64,000 nucleotides of DNA. It comes from Diphasiastrum complanatum. Lineage: Eukaryota; Streptophyta; Lycopodiopsida; Lycopodiales; Lycopodiaceae. The translations under genes and the position numbers were made by a program. How positions within the stretch are numbered: position 1 is the stretch's first letter; the number at the start of each line of letters is the position of its first letter. The DNA is taken from NCBI GenBank assembly GCA_029204225.1, contig CM055092.1, forward strand, positions 39,565,800 to 39,629,799. The letters are read 5' to 3'. This document shows positions 13,205 to 24,101 of this stretch, one piece after another. The notes beneath the pieces are model-generated. The model did not search any database. It saw nothing but the letters and a program-made list of their open reading frames with translations, and was not told where the DNA came from.

Positions 13205-15415
13205 ACTTCTTGTTTTTATTAATAAAAGATGGGAAAATCCATCAGAGTACAAAAGAATGCATGTAGACAGCGTAAAGGCCATAAGGCGAATTGAGATACT
13301 ATACAAGTATAACAAAGCAACAATCTCGCAGAGTATCTACATAAAGCCTACTGCTTGGTGTAAGTCGCTAGTTAATACATTTGGAAGTTTAGGTAGTGCG
13401 GGAAGCTGTGAAGCAGCCGTTCCTGCAACTACGGCACGTCGAAGTATTGCAAGTGTCTGAGTGCGTTGAGTCATCGAAACTCGTTGACGATAATAAGCCG
13501 TAATGATAGATAAAGGTGAAGCACCACGACCTTGGAGTTTCGCTGCAAAACCTGCACAGGATGATAGAAAATCATCGAATTTCTTATGCAGGCACCCATA
13601 TGTTTCCAAGGCAAAAGGGATAAAGCCTTCTCCAGGAGTGCGATGTAAATAATCTCGCTCTTTATCTAGAGCTGCATGAGAAGCAGCGGCACCCTGAGTA
13701 GTTGAAGCACGACGAAGGAGGTCAGGCCACGAAGGATCAGCAACAACAACATCCCCAAGCGTGCGAATCCCCTCGCGCAAAAGAACAAGATCAACTCGAC
13801 GCCAAGGCGACTGTGAATCAGACACAGACAAGATGTGGGTCTGCTCCCGAACAACATGAAAGCCGCACTCATGAGCAATAAATGCCAATACGTCACGAAT
13901 GGAATCATGAGTCGCAGTGCGCTCTCCGCCAGAAGGGCAACGCATGAGATGAGTGCCAATAGGATCAACAGGGTGACCACAGGAACATTTTGTCAAACCT
14001 GCCAGCACTGAATGAGGGAGACCCAACCTAACCCGAAGAGCGATGAGAAACAACTCTGAAAAAAGACGCAAGTGTGGAACAACAGGAGGCGCAATAAGCC
14101 AAGCACCAACACTCGGGCCTGCACAAGACAAAAGGCGAGCCCGAGTCTCATCGGAAGGTGAATCCCTGAGAACCTGAGTGAAAGCATGTGAGTGGAAACG
14201 CTCCAAAAGATACTTCTGAAAATGAGCACGCTGATGGCTAAGCAAAGACTCAAAGGGAGGCAAAGAAGCTCGCACAGGTGGAGAAATAAGATCCTTGGCC
14301 GCACGAAGATGTTGTTGGAAAGGAAGAATGCCTGTTTCCACATGAGCTACTGAATCGAGAAGAATGGGCTTATTGTCCTGCTGAAACCGAGAGATAAATA
14401 CAGAGGCAACAAGGGCCCAACTTCCCATAAAAGCAGCTAGAGCAATAGAAGCTATGCAAGAAAGACCAACACCTCCGGACGAAGCGGGAAGAGAGACTTG
14501 TCGCTTAACGAACTGACCATTGGGAATACGAAAAGATTCTGAACCCATCAAGCGAACCAGAATATATGATAAAGTATTATCGAAATTCTGTAGCAAAGCC
14601 AAAACATCAGGAGAGGGGAGAACACACCGTAGAATATAACTTGGCCGTTGAGCGAAGCATTGAGTGAGAATCCCTAGAGCAACTTAAGCATTGCCAAGCT
14701 TTGGTAGCAGATCAGCGTGACGAAGATGCGCGCCCAAAGTGTCTCGCAAAGAGGCAGCCACAAAATCCGAGAAACCTATAGGAATACCAAGCACTCTAAT
14801 CCCATCAACCGGAGTATTGAAACCTGTAGGTAAAGAGAGCTCAGGAAGGAGGCCCTGAGAACAGCATGCAACGCACTTAGAGGGATTGACAGTGAGGCCC
14901 AAAGCCGAAAGTTGTTGAGAGAAATGTAGGAAAGCCGGAAAGACGTCATTAACAGGTCCCACAATATGCGTGTCATCAGCAATAGAGGAAAACAAACAAG
15001 AAAGAAAAGCAGCAGAAGAAGCACGCAATGCCCGAAAGTGCGCCAAAGCAAAAAGAACACCACCCAAGGGATCACCTTGTCTGATACCATCAGCAGACGA
15101 GATAACTGAAACATCACCTGAGCGAGAAGCATGACTGAAATATAGAGGCGCATCCATGTAATAAAAAGAGCGAACAAATGGGATGTGAGCTGGGCGAGAG
15201 GACCGTGAGCCGCACGAAGTTCTTGGCAAATGGCCCCTCGAAAAACAAAATTGAAAGCATTTTTAACATCCACCTGAAGGACAACCCAATCTGGATGAAG
15301 ATCCAAGGTAGCAAGCAAAGCATGTATGACTGTCTCGCAACCGCCAAGAGTAGCACAACCAAACTGATGACAAAATAAGTGGTCATGAAAACTGTCACGA
15401 AGCTATGCAAGTAGA
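13205..15415 (-). mobile_element. 5'-truncated non-LTR retrotransposon with C-terminal restriction-like endonuclease
   Basis: On the minus strand, RT motifs come first: VVLQVDVKNAFN (motif A) near 15270, DGIRQGDPLGGVLFAL (motif B) near 15090, ADDTHIVGP (catalytic motif C) near 14960 and DGIRVLGIPIG near 14800. The downstream 421-codon frame (14602-13337) has a Cys/His cluster CSCGHPVDPIGTHLMRC and then a PD-(D/E)XK-like region (REQTH, RRVDLVLLREG, GDVVVADPS, DKERDY). This RT plus Cys-His plus restriction-like endonuclease order is known from R2-, NeSL- and Utopia-type elements, not from the L1/RTE types with an APE endonuclease. One in-frame stop separates the two frames near 14690 and a frameshift lies near 15200. 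The N-terminus is missing. The 3' end is near 13205 and holds a small hairpin plus ATTAATAAA. Confidence 0.85.
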
Positions 15416-15895
15416 GAGATACAAATACTCGTACCTACATAGCATTCTTGGGGGAGAGAGAGAGACAGGGAGGGAGGGAGGGAGAGAGGGAGGATTCTCT
15501 TGGGGAGGGGGGGGGGGGAGGAGAGGGTTCTAGAGCAAGACATGATAGCATAATCTTCCCCATAGTTGTACATATTTGTTATAACATTGTCGCTTGAGAT
15601 AAGCAAGGATGCCTGAAGAAAAACATTACTACTAAAGATGCACACCTAAATGCCCCAATCTCATCAAGTACAAATATTGATGGAGGTTGAAAGTCGCATA
15701 AAAAAAGTAACAAACTATAAGACCTTTATTTCTAGATATCTTAAATAAATAAATACTAGTATCAAATCCGATAAGATACACATGCCACAGATACACGTAC
15801 TCGAACTATATTGCATTCTTTTGAGAGGAAAAAAAAAGGGAGGGGGGGACACAGCATAATCGTCTCCATAGTTGTATAGAATTGCCAGCACATTG
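15414..15895 (+). repeat. imperfect duplication of about 120-150 bp
   Basis: A segment at about 15414-15575 (agatacaaatactcgtac, then a purine/G-rich run, then ccccatagttgtaca) recurs at about 15775-15885 with similar order (agatacacgtactcg, purine run, ctccatagttgtata). The purine run of the first copy (15450-15530) is GA/GGGA-rich with a run of 12 G and could form a G-quadruplex. The origin is unknown. Confidence 0.5.
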
Positions 15896-17395
15896 AAGTT
15901 TTGACATACCTTCAACATCCATCTACCTTACACACACCAAGCTCTTGATGACTCTCCCTAATACTTAACTCATCCATTTCCCAGAATGGTCAGAGCATGA
16001 GACTCAAAATAGCTAAAAGATAATGTTGGAAAACAGCTTTGAAGAAATAATATGATACAACACTTGATTCCTAGATAATTAAGAGGCTTGATTCCAATAT
16101 ATCTAAATAAACAAAGATAATTGCACAAAGCATATCAAACCACCAAACTTGTGCTTGTTGGAGGAAAAGTATATCAATCATGTTTACTTACAGAACACAC
16201 AAGGCCACCATCATTCAGAGTACTTCTTGCCTCTATGTAAAACAACAAGGTTGCAAATTTTCGAACCAGTTACATTAATAGCAAAGAATAATGACAAAAA
16301 AGAAAACATGAAGTTATTGATATTCTCAACCAGATGATGATTGACAAACAGGATAAGTCTAAGGTTAAGAATGGCAGCACAGAGACATAATCATGAGGAA
16401 GCTGCAAGAAAAACAATATATTGGTCACCAACTCTACAATAAGAATTTTCGTCAGCATACATTATGATCAAGCAATATATTGTCAAAAAGAAAAGCATGA
16501 CCTTGTTCATAACAACTTGCAAATTGCTCACCAGGACGCGTTCTGGAACAAGCAGATTGAAAAATTATTCCGTCTGTACTGAAAAAAGTTAGTTTTTTTT
16601 ACATGCAAGGGGTAAGGAGATGCCATCTAAAACTAATAAACTATTAAACTAATAAAAAGAGACAAAATTTAAACAACCTACTTGATATAAGGAGTCATGA
16701 AATCAAAGAAACTATAGTACTGTAAAAATTAGAACTAACGAATACAAAGACTTTGATTTAAAAAAAGTTGCATACAGATCATACATCTATCCATAACATG
16801 GCATAGCTAATCAATAGTGGAAGATTCCGCATTGTAGAAGCACCGCAGAACAGTCCCCCACTCCTTGTAGGTGCAGCCGTAAAAGGCCCGCAAACCAAAA
16901 ATGAAATGTTATGAATTAACAATTCGTTTCTGGTTTTTTTTTTAAAGTATAAGATAGTTTAAGATCACCGTACTGTACCAACAGTAAATATATTCCAAAC
17001 CATACACTCTACGTTCCCTACATTAGGTTCTGTCCTGAAAAACCCAGAATGGGTTTCTGTGCAAAGGACAAACTCATGAGACTAAACTTTGTTTGAATGT
17101 ATGAATATAAATTGTAATAATTTTATTTAAAAGTTTCAATGCTTATAACATTTGTTCACATCTACATACCAAGGGAATCTGGTACCTTAGAAAAACATTA
17201 TACTAGCCCATGGATCTCTCATAGTAAAGCTGCATCCTATCTTTCAGCCACGTTTCTTTTGAATGCAAGAGATTCCTTTGAAAGGATATATTAGGCTTGA
17301 CTTCATTTCTCAGGCATCAACTTGCTCAACGTTTCTTTTGTTCATTGCCTGAAATAACATTTTCTCTTTCTTCCTCCCTGCTGACCAGATAAGCT
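15896..17395. other. intergenic DNA downstream of UBC19
   Basis: This AT-rich stretch holds no recognised gene or element. The part near 17200-17395 must contain the 3' UTR of the minus-strand UBC19 gene. Confidence 0.5.
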
Positions 17396-19194
17396 CTAAT
17401 CTCTACGAATAACGCCACCAGCATCCTTATACTGCTTGTGCACAACCTTCTTAAATTCTGAAAGTTAAAATCCACAGCAAAATGATAAGAAGGTCTAGAG
17501 AGACTAATCAGTGTTTTAAATTTCAAAAACTGTATAAATTCTTTACCCTCCTGGTTGCTCCAGAGGGCTGCTGCATGATTATTCAATGGGCTGTCATTGT
17601 TTGGTTCTGCCAAAGAATTGAAAGAACCCAAGTTATATGATGCTTCTTATGAGACAGGAACTTTGGAAATACAAGTTGGTGAAAATACAACAGGCGCAAA
17701 AATAAATAAACTCCAAACCTCCAAGAAGACTCTGAATTGAGAGTAGAACGGTTCTGACGTCATACGCAGATGACCATTTATCCTGCAAAAATTTGCAACA
17801 TCAGATACTGAATAAAACATATCAGCGGGTCTCATTAACAGCAGCTGCGCACATTGAAAAACTGTCGTTAAACATATATGATACCTGAAGAATGTCCAGA
17901 CAAATGTTGCCATACTGATCGACATTGGGATGAAAGCACAATGTCTCAAACTTAACGAGAGGTGGTTTGAAGGGGTACTCTGTCGGGAAACGAAGACTCA
18001 GCTTATAAGATAGGCCCTCGTATACTGTCCCTGAACTTCCCTTGATCGTTCCAATCCAGGAAAATATATTCTCACCATCAGGAAATGCAGATATTCCAGG
18101 GTCACCACGAGTCTGCAAAGAACTACTTATTAGACTGGAAGGTACCACTTAAAAATCATGAAATGGCTTATTAGTTTCTAGTAACTTTCTACTATTCTGG
18201 AAATATATGAAAGTTGAAAGTAAACTTCCAAAGCTCATTAGAAAGAGCTAACTTAAGAATGTTTGAATACGCTCTTTAGATGCTTTTGTGAAAGGTATGC
18301 CAACTATGGTAGCAGAAGTTCCAGTTAAGATGCAAATTCTAATAGAAGTTTCAGAAAATTTTCTCAAAAAGTAGCCGTTCTTAAAAAACTTACCATGAGT
18401 GACATGAGCTCTGATTGTAATCTGCACGTCAGGGACATCATATCAGTAAGTATTGAAAACAACTTTGTCTGGACATTCATGTAAAGAGGGCAAGAATTTC
18501 TGGAGAAAAAACTATATGATAAAGAAGCACTGGAACCTGTACATATGGAATTTAACACATTCATGTCATTGAGAGCTAGAATCAATAAAAATGAGCAGCA
18601 ATAACTCAGTTCAAACCCTAAATGACACGTTTATGAAGTGCAAATATCGACTCAAAATTTTGGTGACCTAAAATTAAAGCCTTCTAAAAGCCATGCCTCC
18701 CGAAGTTAAAATTATGTCAAAGGAAGATGTCTAATAATAGTGTAAAGAATACGACACAATCTAGAATACGTTCTGAATGAAAACGGGTCCAGACTTTAAC
18801 AAATGAGATGGCCACGAGAAGAATGAGAGACATGAGAGGGCCTTAAGTAAGTGAGTAAATGAGCAAGAAAGTGAAGCGCAATAAGAGAGATTAGCTATAC
18901 AAAGATCGGCCACAGTTCGCCACGTTTGCAGTCGGCACCACTGTTTCCTTTGTAAAGACATAAAGCTTCTATATGCTGGAGCAAAGTCGTCAATGTTGAA
19001 CCACAGACGATTTTGCCATCTCAATGATGATATACAAAGAACAAGCTTAGGGAAAAACACCTTCGAGATACAGAATGGCTGTCCACGGGTTGTGATACGG
19101 GCTTCGAGTGCTTTGAAGTAGTAGGGGTAGCTCCAATCGTGTTGCTAACCCTCTGCTGTCCATCGATCGCCTCAGTTCCTCCAGCAAAACTCAT
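17396..19194 (-). CDS. UBC19: ubiquitin-conjugating enzyme E2, UBC19/UBC20 (UBE2C) type, six exons
   Basis: The protein is an E2 that passes ubiquitin from E1 to substrates bound by the anaphase-promoting complex, driving mitotic exit. Exons on the minus strand: 19194-19061, 18421-18394, 18112-17885, 17782-17719, 17606-17547, 17457-17396. All join in frame at GT/AG sites and give 191 residues, close to the about 180 of plant UBC19/20. Residues 1-44 form the Ser/Thr/Pro-rich N-terminal tail seen in UBE2C. The UBC fold follows: [38 protein letters not shown], then HPN (115-117) and catalytic Cys125 in [36 protein letters not shown] and LWSNQEEF complete it. The ATG at 19192-19194 is the first in frame. 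No defect is seen; it looks like a working gene. The family is certain; the cell-cycle role is inferred from similarity. Confidence 0.94.
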
Positions 19195-20200
19195 CTTCGC
19201 CTAAAAATATAACAGCAACAACACCCGCCACTACCTGACGCTACTCGAAACCGATATATCTGCCAGTTTCCTCTCGATCCCCAAACCCCAAAGCCTGCCT
19301 CCCAAAGAAAAGCAAAATGATCTGGAGCTATTCTCGTTTTGAGAGACTTAATCCTTGAACAGAAACAGAATTTCAAGCTTGTGACTGGCTAAATCGCTCG
19401 CTCTTGCTAGCAGCAATCCAGCAAGCAAGAACGCGATCGATCATCGATGGAAGACAAAATATCGAGAGCAAGAAGATCGAAAATGAAAAGAGAGAGCAAT
19501 CAATCCACAAAAAGAATCGACGACGACCATAGAAACGCTTAAATACTCTATATTCAGAAAATAGTGTAACGTACGTCGAGTTCTTTGCTGGCAAGAAGGA
19601 GGCGCTTCCTATCCTGGATGTAGCGCTTCCACGGCTACTCGACCGTTGCTCTTCCTTTGAATTAAACGTGCTTAATTAAGAGTTAGTTATTCACTAAATA
19701 ATGGTTATTTGGAAGGCCAATGTAAGGATATAATCTCGAGTCCTTTTGTTGGGCTGGGATAGCGGTGGGATGAGGGGAAGAGCCATTATATCCTTACCAT
19801 GGAACAACAAATAGAAGAAATTTATTTTTAAGATTATGTTAATGAGTCCATTCGTGAGAGTTACTTATTTTCACAATTCCATCCACGAGGCCTATGTATT
19901 TTCAGGACTTTATATATGAGAATTATTTATTTTCAAGATTTCATGCATGAGAACTTTATATAATGAGGGCTGAAAAATACACTAATCAATTTTGTAAAAA
20001 ATAATGAGGTCCTATTATTATGCCATAGGTAGTGGTGGTTTCCAAACTCGATCTAGAGGACTGATTTTCGAAAGATTTGAGTAAGAACACATTATATATA
20101 TATTTATATCTATATCTATTTATGTAAGTTAAGGAATTAGTTCTTGCCCAAAGGGAAGAATCTTTTTCTCATCCCAAATTTGAATATGGGGCTTATCATC
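19195..20200. other. UBC19 5' region and intergenic DNA with a small inverted repeat
   Basis: The 5' UTR and promoter of UBC19 should lie at about 19195-19700. A 13-bp inverted repeat (GTAAGGATATAAT at about 19721 and its complement at about 19786) encloses about 50 bp and forms a possible hairpin. No coding sequence was found. Confidence 0.4.
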
Positions 20201-20207
20201 CAAGGTT

Positions 20208-21105
20208 GTGTCCCCATTAACTTATAGTAATAATATATTTGCTTTTCAGGTTGTTGGTGGCCTACACTTCATAAAGACAAAAAAAATTATATTCAGACAT
20301 GTGATGTTTGCCAGCGAACACGATGACATACTAGACATAACTATGAACCCTTACATTTGGTTTTATCGCAAGCGCCATTTGAAAAATGAGGACTGGATTA
20401 TGTTGGTCCTATACATCCTGCCGCGCGAGGATCTCAGGCCCGATACATTATCGTAGCAACTGTATGACCAAGTAGGTTGAAGCCAAAGCTGTCAAAGTTG
20501 CTGATGCGAAATCTACGGCCAAGTTTCTCTATGAGAATATTATTATCAGATTTGGATGTCCGATCGAGATTGTCAATGACCGAGGTACACACTTTGTTAA
20601 TCAAACGATAAAGTGTTTACTAGAAGATTTTTTTGTTATACACAGTTTTAGTATTCCTTATTATCCCAGAGGGAATGGCCAAGGTGAATCTTCCAATAAG
20701 ATTCTCTGTACTATTATTACGAAAACAGTTGAAGCAAATCGATCTGATTGGGAACATAAACTGCATGCAACATTATGGGCATTCAGAACCGCTTACAAAA
20801 ATAGTACAAATCAAACACCCTTTCAACTGGTTTATGGTCAAGATGCTGTCATGCCGACTGAATTTTTAATACCATCTTTACGCATAGCAGCAACAGAACG
20901 GTTAAATGATGATAAGTCTTTACAACTACGTCATGAAGCGTTGCACAAATTGTGTGAAACAAGATTGATGGCAGTTCATGCATTAGCAGTAGAGAAAGTC
21001 TGTCGTAAGGCATGGCACGATCGTCGATTACACAAAAAGGATCTGAAAGTAGGAGATTTCGCACTGATGTACAAAACCAAGCTGATCAAGGCAATTTTCC
21101 TATGA
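20208..21105 (+). mobile_element. Ty3/Gypsy integrase fragment
   Basis: Frames between 20208 and 21105 carry a Gypsy integrase of the type common in plant Tat/Athila-like elements. Visible parts are a decayed zinc-binding region (VVGGLHFIKT), the core piece VEAKAVKVADAKSTAKFLYE, then IIRFGCPIEIVNDRGTHFVN with the second catalytic Asp, and IPYYPRGNGQGESSNKIL with the Glu. The C-terminal part includes NSTNQTPFQLVYGQDAVMP and DRRLHKKDLKVGDFALMY. Frameshifts and stops break it near 20455 and 20640. No RT or protease lies upstream, so this is the 3' end of the element. Confidence 0.85.
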
Positions 21106-21902
21106 ATGGCAGCTGATTACGCAAGTTTTGACAGCCTGCTCCGCCAGTTCAACAAGCATAATCCAAATGATTTTTTATTTTTATTTGTTTTCACTATTTA
21201 ATTATTAATTTTGTTGGAAAAGACAGTAAAAAAAATTAAAAATGAGGAAATACTCATGAGCAAAAGTCAGAAAAGTCATCAGAGTAGAAAAAGAGGACGG
21301 AAAATATTTTTAAAAGATAATTTTTTATGGAAAATGACTTATAAAAGTACCGTTTCGATTATATGTTGTCTATATAGTATTGGAAACCTTCGTTGAGCTT
21401 TCAGATTGTACATCCATTTCAAATATATCTATACTGACTGGGGCAAAGGTTCTTTTCCAGAAAAAGTACCTGTTTTGGAATTAGACGAATGATCAGGAAT
21501 AAGCCATTTTGAAAGCCTCCGCCGAGCACCTTACTCTCCTTAGAAACCTTCGCTGACGTGCTAGATGGTCTTAAAATGTCAAAATTAGGTTGGCTATAGG
21601 ACCCTCTTGGGCAAAGGTTCATCCTTCGCCAACCTTGGAATACGTTCGCCGGATGGCTTTAGCACCTCAGAAACCTTCGCCGAGATTTTTATAGCTTATT
21701 TTTACAATACTGAGCAAGCCTACAAATTTTTGTTCAGAACTAATCAGCCAAACTAGTATTTTGTGTAATGGACCCTCCAAATTCACCTATAAGTTGGCTT
21801 AATTCGATTCATTCTTCACTTGTGCTAGCGAAGCTCTTGCCAATTTTTTCAGCGACCAAAGCCTTCAAAACTTTTTGTTCTGTTTTCTGATATACTCTCG
21901 CG

Positions 21903-23304
21903 CCTATTACTTTCAGTTTCTGTTCATCATGTCTTCCACAGATACGTCTCAGTCGTCGTGTTACACTATCCATCGTGATGTCTCATCTGCAACGGATATC
22001 ATGATCCTTTCTAGCACAAGCATGGTCCTTGCGGAGCCTCTGCTTACTGCAATGGGTATTCACGAGAGAGCCTTCTCAAGGAGAATCAACATGGATTTTA
22101 TCACTCTTGCCTTCAGTACTTGGAAAGAGGAGAAATCAAATTTTACATTACTTTCCAGGGAGCCACACACAAGGTGCGTGTGACTGATGCTCCCCTTGCT
22201 GCCATAGGGATAGCATCTGGTATCCAAGCCTCACCAAACCGTAAGCAAGCCAAATAGGCTATTAAGTCTTATATTGACGTTAAGAATGATTTGCACTAGA
22301 CTAATGATGGCTACCTTCTAGAAGCCATTACTGATTCTGCCATTCGCACCGCTGCTCAGTTCCTTAACAATTTCTTGATGGTTGGCAACCTCAGGAAAGA
22401 TCGAATTACTTCCCAAATTTTGCATAGGATAGTTGATTCTTATGCCAAGATAGCCAAGGCGCCTCTGGAACCATATAACTAGTTCAAGACCATTTTTGGA
22501 GAGCTCAAACGAGCCATCAAGAGCAATACCAAGCAACAATTTGTTGCTGGTCCTTTGTTATCACTCCTAGCAGCCTCTCACCTTGAAAATAAAATCCATG
22601 GTTTTCGTATGGATTCCGTGCTTTCTATCTATGAAGTAGCACCGGCCGAGTCATCTCATCAAGCATCCAGCTCACATAGTCGACATCGCCCAACAGATCT
22701 CATTTTCGACACAAACAAAAAAGGAAATGAGCTGCAAGCACTACCCGCCCTCCAACCACAACTTGAGTGGTGTCAGCAGCTCTTTGAACGGGACCCTATG
22801 GCCATCAGGGCCTATGTGACCAGTCCACAACAGCTACGGGTGAACGCACATTTCCTACCATGCACACGACGATCCAAATGGGTGAAATGCGGCACTCCTC
22901 TGGACAAGATCACCATCCAGAACTGCAATTGGCCAAGAATTCCTTCAGAGCACGGTTGAGATACGGATGTAGACACCCAAAAGGCTCTTACCCAATTCTC
23001 TAATAAATATTTCAGCTGCCATGACCTAACAGTTCGCGCGGCAGCCGCTTACGCTCGGGACTTGGAGCATCTAATGGGAATCAAAACAAAGTGGGACAAT
23101 TTTCTCCCCCCAATATTCTTTGATCCAAATAAGGCGTTAGCCTCAGAAAAAGTGGAAGATCAGCTTCCAGTAGCTCGAGTTTACTACCATGTCGCATTCC
23201 CTGGCGATCCCTGGACGCGCATATTCCAAGCGTGGGTTGACCAAAACTGGCTAACAAGAGTTCACAAGTTCCTTCACATGCCCAAGAAGAAGCTGGACTA
23301 CTAA
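21903..23304 (+). pseudogene. unrecognised ORF downstream of Gypsy integrase
   Basis: A start-proximal frame (21929-22183, MSSTDTSQSSCYTIHRDV) shifts near 22130 into a frame that stays open, apart from about five stops, to 23304. Readable parts include TAAQFLNNFLMVGNLRKDR, LLSLLAASHLENKIHGFRMD, DPMAIRAYVTSPQQLRV and FPGDPWTRIFQAWVDQNW. Together about 450 residues. It has the same strand as the integrase, lies 0.8 kb after it and ends just before an LTR-like boundary. Its position matches the extra or envelope-like ORFs of some plant Gypsy elements. I see no signal peptide or membrane span and do not recognise the family. Confidence 0.5.
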
Positions 23305-23348
23305 ATCGGCAGAGTGCCGAGGGAACGACACTACTTCAGGCCGTGGGT

Positions 23349-24005
23349 CCTGTTGGGGGTATTCTCAACATATTGTAAATAAATAATATCGGCTAATAGA
23401 ATGTGTTCGAGGGCATGACATCCTGCGCATATAAGCCCATGGCCCAATGAGCAAGCAAGTTGAGTTGTAAATAGAATAATAGACTTGGGCTTCTTTGTAA
23501 TTAAAATAAAACTTGAGGCCCAAAGTCATTTTAAACTTAGAAGTCTATTATTTTAGAGTTGGGTCCAAATGGAAACTCACATGCATCACGTGAAATCCAA
23601 TGTACTTTTTTAAGACCTTTGGATCAAGTTGGGTCCAAAATGAATGGATATGATTAGTGTACATATTAGCCAATAGTATTTTGGGACAAGGGCCCTTCCC
23701 ATTTATAAAAAGACACCTCGTGTACTCAATTTTGTATATTTAATGAGAAGGAGAAAACTCTACCGTTTTTGGAAGAGAAGCATCCTCATTTGCTATTTAA
23801 TGCTTGATATTGCTATTGTTGCTTTCTATTTGCTTTCAAGTCATGCTTTCTTGGTTTCCATAGCTAATGTTTCTCCTTTAGCAAGTAAAATGAGCATTTG
23901 AGCTAACCTCCACTCTCACTCTCACTCTTTATCCCTTTCTTTCTCTCTTCTCCTCTCAATCTCTTCTATTCTTCTTTTCTCCTTCACCCAAAATCAAGAT
24001 GAAGG
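23349..24005 (+). repeat. probable LTR of the upstream Gypsy element
   Basis: Begins TGTTGGGGGTATTC shortly after the unknown ORF. It contains a TATA-like ATTTATAAAA at about 23700, followed by a pyrimidine-rich 3' part. The right boundary is not clear and the segment may be cut by the adjacent minus-strand Copia. Called from position and composition only. Confidence 0.45.
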
Positions 24006-24101
24006 TTAGTTTAGTGGAGTAAAGTTAGGAGTGTGTAGTGTTAGTGGTGGTAGAGTTAGAGAAAAAGTAGAGAACTAACTAAAAGTAGCATCATTTCATA
24101 G

